A DNA stretch of 64,000 nt. Origin: LMUY01 sp964247705. GTDB lineage: Bacteria; Pseudomonadota; Alphaproteobacteria; Acetobacterales; Acetobacteraceae. Below, in pieces: positions 16,555-24,916 of the stretch. A program made the position numbers and the translations under genes. The notes below the pieces were generated by a model that saw only the letters and a list, made by a program, of their open reading frames with translations, ran no database searches and was not told the origin of the DNA. The stretch spans positions 12,263-76,262 of the forward strand of contig CAXTVQ010000012.1 of NCBI GenBank assembly GCA_964247705.1, given 5' to 3'. The number at the start of each line of letters is the position of its first letter. Position 1 is the first letter of the stretch.

Positions 16555-17243
16555 AGGAGAGCCAGAACCTCGTCCTGAGTGGGCCGTACTGCGACACGGA
16601 CGGCGCGCCACGGCAAGTGCCGCAGCGCCTCCGCCGCCCCTTGCCCGATCACAGCCGCATCGGTGCACCGTAGGCAAGTGCGCAATGAGTTCGGCAGGCA
16701 ATGTACGAAGGCATGGGCCGTTTCGGTGGAGAAGAACAGCGCCGCCTGCAGCCCGTTCGCCACGGCCTCCGCCGCCTGCGCGGGGAAGCGGCGCACCGGG
16801 GCGGCGGCATATATGGCGCGGCGGCGGACCGCGAAGCCGCTCCGGCGCAGGCCCCTGGCCAGCGCCATGCCCTGGCCCCGGCCGGTGGCGAGCAGGAGCG
16901 GCCCATGCGCCGGGTCGAGGGTGCGCACCGCCAACTCCGTCAACGCCGCCGCGTCGCCATCCGCACTGCGCACCTGGCGGAAACCGGCGGCGCGCGCACG
17001 GGCCGCCGTCGCGTTACCGACGGCGAGCAACGGCAGACCGTGATATGCGCCGGGCAGTGCCACTGCATTGCCGCTCGCCGCGACCACTGCCTGCACTTGC
17101 GCCGGGTGCGGCAAGGGCACGCAAACGGACCGGACGGCAAGGAAGGGCGCCACCACGGGCCGCCACCCCTCCGCTTGCAACCGGGCGGCCGTCACCGAGG
17201 CGCCTGGCTCGGGCCGGGTGACCAGCACGGTACGCTCACGCAA
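16551..17243 (-). CDS. hemD: Uroporphyrinogen-III synthase
   Basis: A protein of about 230 residues with the family N-terminus RERTVLVTRPEPGAS. It continues with GWRPVVAPFLAV and ends in the block APTQDEVLALL; the sequence is divergent, as usual for HemD. It closes and rearranges the linear hydroxymethylbilane made by HemC to uroporphyrinogen III, the branch point for haem and cobalamin. No ATG fits: TTG at 17243, 8 nt inside the end of hemC, gives the expected N-terminus; GTG at 17228 is an alternative. Its product feeds the cobalamin genes at 48-64 kb. Confidence 0.82.
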   Translation of the reverse strand: MRERTVLVTRPEPGASVTAARLQAEGWRPVVAPFLAVRSVCVPLPHPAQVQAVVAASGNAVALPGAYHGLPLLAVGNATAARARAAGFRQVRSADGDAAALTELAVRTLDPAHGPLLLATGRGQGMALARGLRRSGFAVRRRAIYAAAPVRRFPAQAAEAVANGLQAALFFSTETAHAFVHCLPNSLRTCLRCTDAAVIGQGAAEALRHLPWRAVRVAVRPTQDEVLALL

Positions 17244-18255
17244 AGATATCGTCGGGGCTGTCGGCCCGCAGGCTGCGGCCCAGCTCCGCCCCAAGGGCAG
17301 CGGCGTCCGCCGGAATGCCGTGCAGGCTGCGCTTGAGCAGGAACGAGCCGTCCGCCCGTGCCACCAGTCCCGTCAGGTGCAACTGGCCGTTGGGCAGGAA
17401 ACGCGCATACCCACCGATCGGGGTTCGGCAGGAGCCGTCCAGCAAGGCCAGCAGCGCGCGCTCGGCCGTGGAGACGGCACGGGCCTGCGGGTCCTCGATT
17501 CCGGACAGCAGGTCGAGCAGCTCGGTCTCGTCCTCCCGCACCGTGATCCCCACGATGCCCTGCCCGGCGGAGGGCACCATCGCTTCCGGGTCGAGCGGCA
17601 AGATAGCCAAGCCCTCGGGCTGGTTGCCTACGATGCCGAGGCGGCGCAGGCCGGCGAGTGCCAGGAAGGAGGCGGTGCAGTCCCCGGCCATGATCTTGTT
17701 GATGCGGCCCTGCACGTTGCCGCGGAGCAGCACGGTGCGCAGGTCCGGCCGGGCGTGCAGGAGCTGCGCCTGGCGGCGGACGGAGTTGGTGCCGATGTCC
17801 GCACCCGTGGGCAAGGCGTCGAACGGATCCGCCGGGTCAGGCTCGCCGCAACGCGGGCCAAGGATCAGCGCGTCGCGTGCGTCCTCGCGGCGCAGGGTGC
17901 AGGCAAGCACGATGCCGGGAGGGAGCGCCGTCTCCAGGTCCTTGAGGCTGTGCACGGCGAAATCGATGCGGCGGTCGGCCAGCGCCTCGTGGATTTCTTT
18001 CGCGAACAGGCCCTTGCCGCCGATGTCGGCCAACGAACGGTCCTGCACGCGGTCGCCCGTGGTGCGGATCACATGTTCCTGGAACACGTCCATGCCGCGC
18101 AGCACGGGGCAGAACCCTTGCAACCGCTGCAGGAAAAAGCGTGTTTGCACAAGGGCGAGCGGCGAACCGCGGGTTCCCACCCGCAGCGGCAGCACGCGCT
18201 CGTGCGGGCGGACCCGCGGCGTGTAAATGCTGGCGGGGGCGTTCACGTCTGGCAT
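17236..18255 (-). CDS. hemC: Hydroxymethylbilane synthase (porphobilinogen deaminase)
   Basis: A 339-residue enzyme. Diagnostic blocks are LRVGTRGSPLALVQ, the DIGGKGLFAKEI and DFAVHSLKDLE segments of the active site, GTNSVRRQAQLL, and SAGQGIVGI. The cofactor-binding cysteine is in GSCRTPIGGYA. It polymerises four porphobilinogens into hydroxymethylbilane. The start MPDVNAPAS at 18255 is preferred to an upstream ATG at 18327, which would run into the tsaD gene. It is the first gene of hemC-hemD-mitofilin-hemY and is divergent from tsaD with a 44-bp spacer. Confidence 0.95.
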   Translation of the reverse strand: MPDVNAPASIYTPRVRPHERVLPLRVGTRGSPLALVQTRFFLQRLQGFCPVLRGMDVFQEHVIRTTGDRVQDRSLADIGGKGLFAKEIHEALADRRIDFAVHSLKDLETALPPGIVLACTLRREDARDALILGPRCGEPDPADPFDALPTGADIGTNSVRRQAQLLHARPDLRTVLLRGNVQGRINKIMAGDCTASFLALAGLRRLGIVGNQPEGLAILPLDPEAMVPSAGQGIVGITVREDETELLDLLSGIEDPQARAVSTAERALLALLDGSCRTPIGGYARFLPNGQLHLTGLVARADGSFLLKRSLHGIPADAAALGAELGRSLRADSPDDIFA

Positions 18256-18299
18256 AACCGGCGTCCTATACACGTCGGCCTCACATGGAAAGCCCGGCC

Positions 18300-19334
18300 A
18301 TGAATCCCATCCTGGGTATCGAGACATCTTGCGACGAAACCGCGGCCGCCGTGCTGGCCGCGGACGGCACTATTCTGGCCGAGGCCGTGCTGAGCCAGAC
18401 CGAGCACGCGCGCTTCGGCGGCGTAGTGCCCGAAATTGCGGCGCGCGCCCACCTGCATCATCTGCCTGACTTGGTGAACGGCGTCTTAACGCGCGCCGGC
18501 TTGGCCCCGCCGGGGTTGGGTGGGGTGGCAGCGAGCACGGGGCCTGGGCTGATCGGCGGGCTGATCGTGGGCAGCGGGTTCGGCAAGGGCGTGGCAGTGG
18601 CGGCCGGGCTGCCGTTCGTGGCGGTGAACCACTTGGAGGCGCATGCGCTGACGGCGCGGCTGACGCATCGGCTGGCGTTCCCGTATCTATTGCTGCTGGT
18701 GAGCGGCGGGCATTGCCAGTGCGTCGCCGTCCGGGGAGTCGGGCGCTATCACCGTTTGGGCGGCACGATCGACGACGCCGTGGGCGAGGCATTCGACAAG
18801 GTGGGTAAGCTGCTCGGCCTGCCCTGGCCCGGCGGGCCCCATGTCGAACGACTGGCCGCGCTGGGTGATGCGTGGCGCTGGCCGTTCCCGCGCCCGCTGC
18901 TGCGCCGGCCCGGCTGCGATTTCTCGTTCTCGGGGCTGAAGACGGCGGTGGCGCAGGTGGTGGCGAAGGCAGGGCCACTGTCCGAGCGCGCGGCGGCCGA
19001 CATCGCGGCGAGTTTTCAGGCGGCAGTGGCCGAAGTGATGGCTGATCGCGCCAGCAATGCCCTGGACGCAATGCCGGACGCGGGTGCGCTCGTGGTGGCC
19101 GGCGGCGTGGCCGCAAACCAGGCGGTACGGGCCGCGCTGCTGGGCGTCGCCGAGGCGCGGGGCATGGCAATGGTGGCGCCGCCGCTGCGCCTGTGCGGAG
19201 ACAACGCGGTGATGGTGGCCTGGGCCGGTATCGAGCGGCTGCGGCTGGGCTTGGCGGACAAGCTGGACACGGCGCCGCGCCCGCGCTGGCCGCTGGACGA
19301 GATGGCGGGCGTTGAAGGAGGGGCGGCTGCGTGA
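18300..19334 (+). CDS. tsaD: tRNA N6-adenosine threonylcarbamoyltransferase
   Basis: A 344-residue ASKHA-fold enzyme that transfers threonylcarbamoyl to adenosine 37 of ANN-decoding tRNAs. Visible marks are ILGIETSCDETAAAV at the N-terminus, metal-binding H111 and H115 in NHLEAHALT, LLLLVSGGHCQ, DFSFSGLKTAV and GDNAVMVAWAG. ATG at 18300 gives the standard N-terminus. It works with TsaB, TsaE and TsaC, not found here. It starts a plus-strand series with rlmJ and gpsA, each joined by a GTGA overlap. Confidence 0.96.
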   Translation: MNPILGIETSCDETAAAVLAADGTILAEAVLSQTEHARFGGVVPEIAARAHLHHLPDLVNGVLTRAGLAPPGLGGVAASTGPGLIGGLIVGSGFGKGVAVAAGLPFVAVNHLEAHALTARLTHRLAFPYLLLLVSGGHCQCVAVRGVGRYHRLGGTIDDAVGEAFDKVGKLLGLPWPGGPHVERLAALGDAWRWPFPRPLLRRPGCDFSFSGLKTAVAQVVAKAGPLSERAAADIAASFQAAVAEVMADRASNALDAMPDAGALVVAGGVAANQAVRAALLGVAEARGMAMVAPPLRLCGDNAVMVAWAGIERLRLGLADKLDTAPRPRWPLDEMAGVEGGAAA

Positions 19335-20149
19335 ACTACCGCCACGCGTTCCACGCCGGCAATTTCGCCGATTGCACCAAGCATGCCCTCCTGGTCTGGC
19401 TGTTGCGGGCGTTGCTGCGCAAGCCGGCGCCATTCGCCGTGCTGGACACGCACGCCGGCGCTGGCCGCTACGATCTGTCGGGCCCGGCCGAGCGCACCGG
19501 CGAGTGGCACGCCGGCATCGCCCGGCTGTTGCCGCATCCACCGCCGCCATTGGCCGACTATGTCGGGCTAGTGGAGTCGGAGGGGTTGTATCCCGGCTCG
19601 CCCGCGCTGATCCGCACGCTGCTCCGCCCGGAGGACCGGTTGATCTGCTGCGAACTCCACCCCGAAGATGCGGGCTCGCTCCGCCGGGAGTTCGGTCGGG
19701 ATCGGCAGGTGGCGGTGCACGAGCGGGACGGGTGGCAGGCGCTCGGCGCGTTGCTGCCCCCGGGGAGTGCGAAGCGGGGGCTGGTGCTGGTCGACCCCCC
19801 GTACGAAGCGGGTGGCGAGCACGCCCGGGTGGCCGACGCACTGGCCACGGTGGCGCGCCGTTTCCCGACCGGGATCGTCGCCGCCTGGTATCCGATCAAG
19901 CATCGCGCGCCCGTTCGCACATTGCATGAGGCGGTGCGGTTGGGGGGCGTGCGCGACGTGGTGGCCGCCGAGCTTTGGCTGCGCGAACCGACCGATCCGG
20001 CGCGGCTGAATGGCAACGGCTTGCTGGTACGCAACCCGCCCTTCCGCTGGCAGGAGGAATGGCCCGCGCTGTTGGCCGCCCTGCTCGACCGGTTGGGGGA
20101 CGGCGAACCCGGCCAGGGATGGTCGGCTGAGCGGGTGACCCCGGAGTGA
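19331..20149 (+). CDS. rlmJ: 23S rRNA (adenine-2030-N6)-methyltransferase
   Basis: A 272-residue RlmJ (YhiR) family protein. The N-terminus MNYRHAFHAGNFADCTKHA is characteristic. LDTHAGAGRYDL is the SAM-binding turn and LVDPPYE is the DPPY catalytic motif of N6-adenine methyltransferases. It methylates A2030 of 23S rRNA. GTG at 19331 overlaps the tsaD stop, and its own stop overlaps the gpsA GTG. Confidence 0.95.
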   Translation: MNYRHAFHAGNFADCTKHALLVWLLRALLRKPAPFAVLDTHAGAGRYDLSGPAERTGEWHAGIARLLPHPPPPLADYVGLVESEGLYPGSPALIRTLLRPEDRLICCELHPEDAGSLRREFGRDRQVAVHERDGWQALGALLPPGSAKRGLVLVDPPYEAGGEHARVADALATVARRFPTGIVAAWYPIKHRAPVRTLHEAVRLGGVRDVVAAELWLREPTDPARLNGNGLLVRNPPFRWQEEWPALLAALLDRLGDGEPGQGWSAERVTPE

Positions 20150-21096
20150 GCCGCATCCTGGTCATCGGCGCCGGCGCCTGGGGGACGGCGCTGGCCGTGC
20201 ACTGCGCCCTGGCCGGCCACGCGGTGACGCTTTGGGCGCGCGACCCGGCGCCAATCGCCGCCTCGCGGCAGAGCCGGCGGCTGCCCGGCGTAAGCCTGCC
20301 GGATGGTGTACGCGTCACCGGCGAAATCCCCGCCAACACCGATACCACGCTGATGGTGGTGCCAGTGCAGCATCTCCGGGGCGCACTGGCGTTTGGGCTG
20401 CCCCGGGCGCCGCTTGTGCTGTGCATGAAGGGGGTGGAAACGGACACCAACCGCCTCCCGATGGAGATCGTGGCCGCGGTTGCGCCCGACCGGCCAGCCG
20501 CCATCCTCACCGGGCCGAACTTCGCCCACGAACTCGCCCGCTCGCTTCCGGCCGCGGCCGTGGTGGCGGGCATCGACCCGGCGTTGCGGCGCGAGGTGAT
20601 CGAGCGGCTCGGCACGCGGACGTACCGGCTCTACGGCAGCGGCGACCCGGTCGGTGCGCAAGTTGGGGGCGCGGCCAAGAACGTGATCGCCATCGCCGCC
20701 GGCATCGCGATCGGCGCTGGCCTGGGTGAGAACGCCCGCGCGGCCCTGGTCACCCGCGGGCTGGCCGAGATCGCACGGCTGGCCGTGGCGCTCGGCGGGC
20801 AGCGGGAGACGGTGAGCGGGCTGTCCGGCCTGGGGGATTTGATGCTCACCTGCGCCGGGTCGTCCAGCCGCAACTACCGGCTTGGCCTGGCGGTCGGGCA
20901 GGGCGCGGCCCCGGCCGGCGCACGCGCGGCAATCGGCGCGGCGGTGGAGGGCATGGCTGCGGCGCCCGCGCTGCTGGCTCGCGCCGGCGGGGTGGACTGC
21001 CCGATCATCGCCGCGGTCGCCGCAGTGCTGGCCGGTGAGGCGACCGTGGACGATGCCTTGCGTGCACTGCTGTCCCGGCCGGGAGCAGACGAGTAA
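20146..21096 (+). CDS. gpsA: NAD(P)-dependent glycerol-3-phosphate dehydrogenase
   Basis: A 316-residue enzyme reducing dihydroxyacetone phosphate to sn-glycerol 3-phosphate for phospholipid synthesis. The NAD(P) turn is GAGAWGTALA near the N-terminus. The catalytic lysine region is GGAAKNVIAIAAG (about residues 180-192), and GLGDLMLTCAG and SRNYRLG follow in the helical domain. The GTG start overlaps the rlmJ stop. PlsY, which uses the product, is encoded at 37 kb. Confidence 0.95.
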   Translation: MSRILVIGAGAWGTALAVHCALAGHAVTLWARDPAPIAASRQSRRLPGVSLPDGVRVTGEIPANTDTTLMVVPVQHLRGALAFGLPRAPLVLCMKGVETDTNRLPMEIVAAVAPDRPAAILTGPNFAHELARSLPAAAVVAGIDPALRREVIERLGTRTYRLYGSGDPVGAQVGGAAKNVIAIAAGIAIGAGLGENARAALVTRGLAEIARLAVALGGQRETVSGLSGLGDLMLTCAGSSSRNYRLGLAVGQGAAPAGARAAIGAAVEGMAAAPALLARAGGVDCPIIAAVAAVLAGEATVDDALRALLSRPGADE

Positions 21097-21151
21097 GCAG
21101 CCAGAGCCGGAGCCCACTCCCCTTGAAGCACGCGAGGGGCTAAGCAGCCGC

Positions 21152-22699
21152 ATGCTCCGTGGCATCATCACCGTCGGCGGCTGGACCATGGGGTCCCGCC
21201 TGCTCGGCTTTGGGCGTGACATCCTGATCGCCGCCCTGGCGGGTACTGGCGGTGTGGCGGACGCGTTCTTCGTCGCCAACAAGCTGCCCAACATGTTCCG
21301 CCGGCTATTCGGCGAGGGGGCGTTCAACGCCGCCTTCGTGCCGGAGTTCACCGGCCTGCTGGCCACCGAAGGCCACGAGGCAGCAAAGAGCTTCGCGCAA
21401 CAGGCAATCAGCGTGCTCGCCTTCTGGCTGCTCGGCCTGACCGTGGTGGGCGAGGTTTTCATGCCCTCGATCATGCACGTCCTTGCGCCGGGCTTCACGG
21501 AGCAGCCGGGCAAGTTCCAGCTCGCCGTGGACCTCGCACGGATCACCTTCCCCTACCTGATCCTGATCTGCCTGGCCGCCCTTCTGTCCGGCGTGCTGAA
21601 CGGGCTCGACAAGTTCGCCGCTGCCGCTGCCGCGCCCATGCTCTATAACCTATGCTCGATTGCGGCCATGGTCGGGCTGACCCGGTACGTTCCAACCGTC
21701 GGCCATGCGCTGGCCTGGGGCGTGTCGCTGGCGGGGGTGGCGCAACTGGCCCTGCTGGTTTGGGCGACCCGGCGCGCCGGCATGCGGCTGGTGGTGCCGC
21801 GCCCCCGGCTGACGCCCGCGATGCGGATCCTGCTGCGCCGCATGGGTCCGGGATTGATTGGCGCGTCCGCGATGCAGTTGAACCAGGTGGTGGACGTGAT
21901 CGTGGGCAGCCTGCTGCCGCCCGGCGCGATTTCGCTGCTGTATTATGCGGACCGGGTGAACCAGCTCCCGCTCGGCACCATCGGGGCGGCCGTCGGCACG
22001 GCGCTGCTGCCGTTGCTGTCCCGCCAGGTGCGCGGGCCGGACCCGGCGGCGGCGGTCGTCACGCTGAACCGCGCGCTGGAATACGCGCTGGTGCTCACCG
22101 TCCCGGCGGCGCTGGCGCTGATCGTGTCCGGCTACCCGATCCTGGCCGTGTTGTTCCAACGCGGCGCCTTCCCGCTCAGCTCCGCCTACCTCGCGTCGCA
22201 GTCGCTGGCGGCGTACGCGCTCGGGCTGCCGTTTTTCGTTCTGGTGAAGGTGCTGGCGCCGGCCTTCTTCGCCCGTGGCGACACGACGATGCCGGTGCGC
22301 ATCGGCATGATCACGCTGGTGCTGAACTTTGCGCTCAATCTCGCTCTGTTCCTCCCGCTGCAGCATGTCGGCCCGGCGCTAGCGACCAGCCTGGCCGCGA
22401 TCTTCAACGTGACCTCGCTGGCCGTGGTGCTGTATCGCCGCGGCTTCCTCCGGCCGGATCCGCAGCTTGCCCGCCGGCTACCGCGGATCGGGCTGGCCGC
22501 GCTCACGATGGCGGCGACGCTCTGGCTGATCCAGACCCGCGGGTTTGACCCGGCGACCATGGAGCGCGGCGTGCGCTGGGGCGGGTTGGCCGTGCTGATC
22601 GGCGCCGGGCTGCTCGCCTACGGGGCGGCCGGGCTGGCGCTCGGGGCGTTCGACGCCCGGGAGCTGCTTGGCCGCGTGCGCCGGCGCCGGGCCGCGTAG
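21152..22699 (+). CDS. murJ: Lipid II flippase MurJ
   Basis: A 515-residue polytopic protein of the MurJ/MviN group of the MOP superfamily, with about 14 transmembrane segments. N-terminal blocks GSRLLGFGRDILIAALAG and ADAFFVANKLPNMFRRLFGEGAF are near-signature sequences for MurJ, including the arginines lining the central cavity. Later blocks are ALLPLLSRQV and LAPAFFARGDTTMPVRIG. It flips lipid II across the inner membrane for peptidoglycan synthesis. The start MLRGIITVGGW at 21152 is 55 nt after gpsA. Confidence 0.95.
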   Translation: MLRGIITVGGWTMGSRLLGFGRDILIAALAGTGGVADAFFVANKLPNMFRRLFGEGAFNAAFVPEFTGLLATEGHEAAKSFAQQAISVLAFWLLGLTVVGEVFMPSIMHVLAPGFTEQPGKFQLAVDLARITFPYLILICLAALLSGVLNGLDKFAAAAAAPMLYNLCSIAAMVGLTRYVPTVGHALAWGVSLAGVAQLALLVWATRRAGMRLVVPRPRLTPAMRILLRRMGPGLIGASAMQLNQVVDVIVGSLLPPGAISLLYYADRVNQLPLGTIGAAVGTALLPLLSRQVRGPDPAAAVVTLNRALEYALVLTVPAALALIVSGYPILAVLFQRGAFPLSSAYLASQSLAAYALGLPFFVLVKVLAPAFFARGDTTMPVRIGMITLVLNFALNLALFLPLQHVGPALATSLAAIFNVTSLAVVLYRRGFLRPDPQLARRLPRIGLAALTMAATLWLIQTRGFDPATMERGVRWGGLAVLIGAGLLAYGAAGLALGAFDARELLGRVRRRRAA

Positions 22700-22752
22700 A
22701 TGCGTGCGCCAAGGGTTGACCCGGCCCGCCCCCGGCATGACCTTGTGCCGCC

Positions 22753-23217
22753 ATGAGATGTCCCTTCTGCGGCCACGACGACTCGCAGGTGAAGGATAGC
22801 CGCCCCACCGAAGATGCAGCCGCGATCCGCCGCCGCCGCTTCTGCACCGGGTGCGGCCAGCGTTTCACCACCATCGAGCGCGTCCAGCTCCGCGAATTGA
22901 CGGTGGTGAAGTCCGACGGGCGCCGGGTCGCCTTCGACCGTGACAAGATCGCCCGCTCCATCCGTATCGCGCTGCGCAAGCGCCCGATTACCGAGGACCG
23001 GATCGAGCTGATCATCAACGGCATCGTCCGCCAGCTTGAAGCGTCCGGCGAGGCCGACATCCCCTCCAAGCAGGTGGGCGAGATGGTGATGGAGACGCTG
23101 AAGGAGGTGGACGCGGTGGCTTACGTCCGCTTCGCCAGCGTTTACCGCGACTTCCGCGAGGCGCGCGATTTCGAGGCCTTTGTCGGCTCGCTCGACGAGC
23201 CCACATCCGGGGAATGA
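22753..23217 (+). CDS. nrdR: Transcriptional repressor NrdR
   Basis: A 154-residue zinc-ribbon/ATP-cone regulator. The ribbon is MRCPFCGHDDSQVKDSRP ... RRRFCTGCGQRFTT, followed by the ATP-cone VVKSDGRRVAFDRDKIARSI. NrdR senses (d)ATP and represses ribonucleotide reductase genes at paired NrdR boxes. No nrd gene is in the window. In alphaproteobacteria nrdR commonly precedes the rib operon, as here; its stop overlaps ribD in an ATGA. Confidence 0.96.
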   Translation: MRCPFCGHDDSQVKDSRPTEDAAAIRRRRFCTGCGQRFTTIERVQLRELTVVKSDGRRVAFDRDKIARSIRIALRKRPITEDRIELIINGIVRQLEASGEADIPSKQVGEMVMETLKEVDAVAYVRFASVYRDFREARDFEAFVGSLDEPTSGE

Positions 23218-24308
23218 TCGAACCGTCCCACATGCGCGCTGCCCTGGCTTTGGCCCGGCGTGGCCTGGGCGTCACCTGGCCGAACCCCTCGGTCGGCTGC
23301 GTGATCGTGCGGGATGGGCGTGTGGTCGGGCGCGGCAGCACCGCACCGGGCGGGCGGCCCCATGCCGAGACCGAGGCGCTTGCCATGGCGGGCGAGGCAG
23401 CACGGGGTGCCGACGCCTACGTGACGCTGGAGCCGTGCAACCACACCGGGCAGACGCCGCCCTGCACCGAGGCGCTGATCGCCGCGGGGGTCGCGCGCGT
23501 GATCGTGGCCGGCAACGACCCGGACCGCCGGGTGAACGGCGCCGGCATCGCCCGGCTGCGCGCCGCCGGTATCGAGGTCGTCACCGACGTGCTCACCGCC
23601 GAGGCGGACGCGTTGCAGGAGGGGTTCCTGCACCGGGTGCGTCACGGCCGCCCGCTGATCACGCTCAAGCTCGCCACCACGCTGGACGGTCGTATCGCCA
23701 CCCGTAGCGGCGAGAGCCAGTGGATCACCGGCCCGGCAGCCCGCGAGATGGCCCACGCGTTACGCGGTCAGAGTGACGCGGTGCTGGCCGGAGTGGGCAC
23801 GGTCGCGGCGGATGATCCGTTGCTGACGTGTCGCATCCCGCAATACCGCAGCCGCCCGATCGTACGCATCGTGGTGGACAGCCATCTTCGCACGCGGCTG
23901 ACCGCCAAGCTGGTCGCCACGGCGCGAACGGACCCGACCTGGATGATCCATCGCGGCGGCGTGCCGTCCGATCGGCTGGAGGCATTCACCGGGGCGGGCG
24001 TGCGCCTGTTCGGCGTTCCCGGCGGCGAGCGCGGGGTGGATCTGGCCGCCGGGTTCGCGGCGCTGGGCGATGCGGGGTTGACGCGGGTGCTGGTGGAGGG
24101 TGGCGCACAGGTCGCGGCCGGATTGCTGCGCGACGGGCTGGTGGACCGGATCGCCTGGTTCCATGCTCCGCGCATCGTCGGCGGCGACGGCTGGCCCGCT
24201 GCGCAGGCGTTCGGGGTGACGGATCTGGCTGGCATGCCCCGCTTCGTGCGGACCGGCAGCCGTACCGTGGGGGAAGACATGCTGACCACATTCGCGAAAG
24301 CCGCCTGA
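23214..24308 (+). CDS. ribD: Bifunctional riboflavin deaminase/reductase RibD
   Basis: A 364-residue two-domain enzyme. The N-terminal deaminase has the zinc ligands in HAETEAL and LEPCNHTGQTPPC. The C-terminal reductase (from about residue 150) has LKLATTLDGRIAT, WITGPAAREMAHALR and VEGGAQVAAGLL. It carries out steps two and three of riboflavin synthesis from GTP. The start at 23214 overlaps nrdR; an ATG at 23232 is an alternative. The stop overlaps ribE in TGATG. Confidence 0.96.
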   Translation: MIEPSHMRAALALARRGLGVTWPNPSVGCVIVRDGRVVGRGSTAPGGRPHAETEALAMAGEAARGADAYVTLEPCNHTGQTPPCTEALIAAGVARVIVAGNDPDRRVNGAGIARLRAAGIEVVTDVLTAEADALQEGFLHRVRHGRPLITLKLATTLDGRIATRSGESQWITGPAAREMAHALRGQSDAVLAGVGTVAADDPLLTCRIPQYRSRPIVRIVVDSHLRTRLTAKLVATARTDPTWMIHRGGVPSDRLEAFTGAGVRLFGVPGGERGVDLAAGFAALGDAGLTRVLVEGGAQVAAGLLRDGLVDRIAWFHAPRIVGGDGWPAAQAFGVTDLAGMPRFVRTGSRTVGEDMLTTFAKAA

Positions 24309-24916
24309 TGTTTACCGGCATCATCACCGCTGTGGGCCGCGTCCGCAGCGTCGAGCCGATCGCTTCCGGGCGCGATATGCGGCTGGTGGTGGAGGCAAGC
24401 TGGCCCGATCCGCCGGCCATCGGCGCCTCCATCGCCTGCTCCGGTTGCTGCCTGACCGCGGTGGCGCTCGGCCCGGACTGGTTCGCGGTGGACGCCTCGG
24501 CGGAGACGCTGGCCCACACCGTGCTGGGCACCTGGCAGGAAGGCATGCGCGTGAACCTCGAGCGGGCGCTGCGGGTCGGCGACGAGCTGGGCGGCCACAT
24601 CGTCTCGGGCCATGTCGACGGGGTAGGGGAGATCCTAACCCGCACGCCGGAGAACGGGTCCACCCGGTTCCGCGTCCAGGTGCCGGCCGCATTGTCCCGC
24701 TACATCGCGCAAAAGGGCAGCGTGGCCGTGAACGGTATATCGTTGACGGTCAATGAGGTGGAAGGTGACGTGTTCGGCGTGAACATCATCCCGCACACGC
24801 TGGACAACACCGACCTCGGCGCGCTGCATCCCGGTTCGAAGGTGAACATCGAGATCGACACCCTGGCCCGCTACGTGGCCCGCCTTGCCGAAACAGCAGC
24901 ACAGGACGCCGTATGA
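24308..24916 (+). CDS. ribE: Riboflavin synthase alpha subunit
   Basis: A 202-residue protein of two lumazine-binding repeats. The first begins MFTGIITAVGRVRSV and the second is centred on LGGHIVSGHVDGVGEI. VNGISLTVNEV is also conserved. It converts two 6,7-dimethyl-8-ribityllumazines into riboflavin and the pyrimidinedione recycled by RibH. Its stop overlaps the ribBX start. Confidence 0.96.
   Translation: MFTGIITAVGRVRSVEPIASGRDMRLVVEASWPDPPAIGASIACSGCCLTAVALGPDWFAVDASAETLAHTVLGTWQEGMRVNLERALRVGDELGGHIVSGHVDGVGEILTRTPENGSTRFRVQVPAALSRYIAQKGSVAVNGISLTVNEVEGDVFGVNIIPHTLDNTDLGALHPGSKVNIEIDTLARYVARLAETAAQDAV

Noticed and set aside
19558..21546. A 662-codon minus-strand open frame
   Set aside because: It lies antisense to rlmJ, gpsA and murJ, and its composition is typical of a non-coding GC-rich frame.
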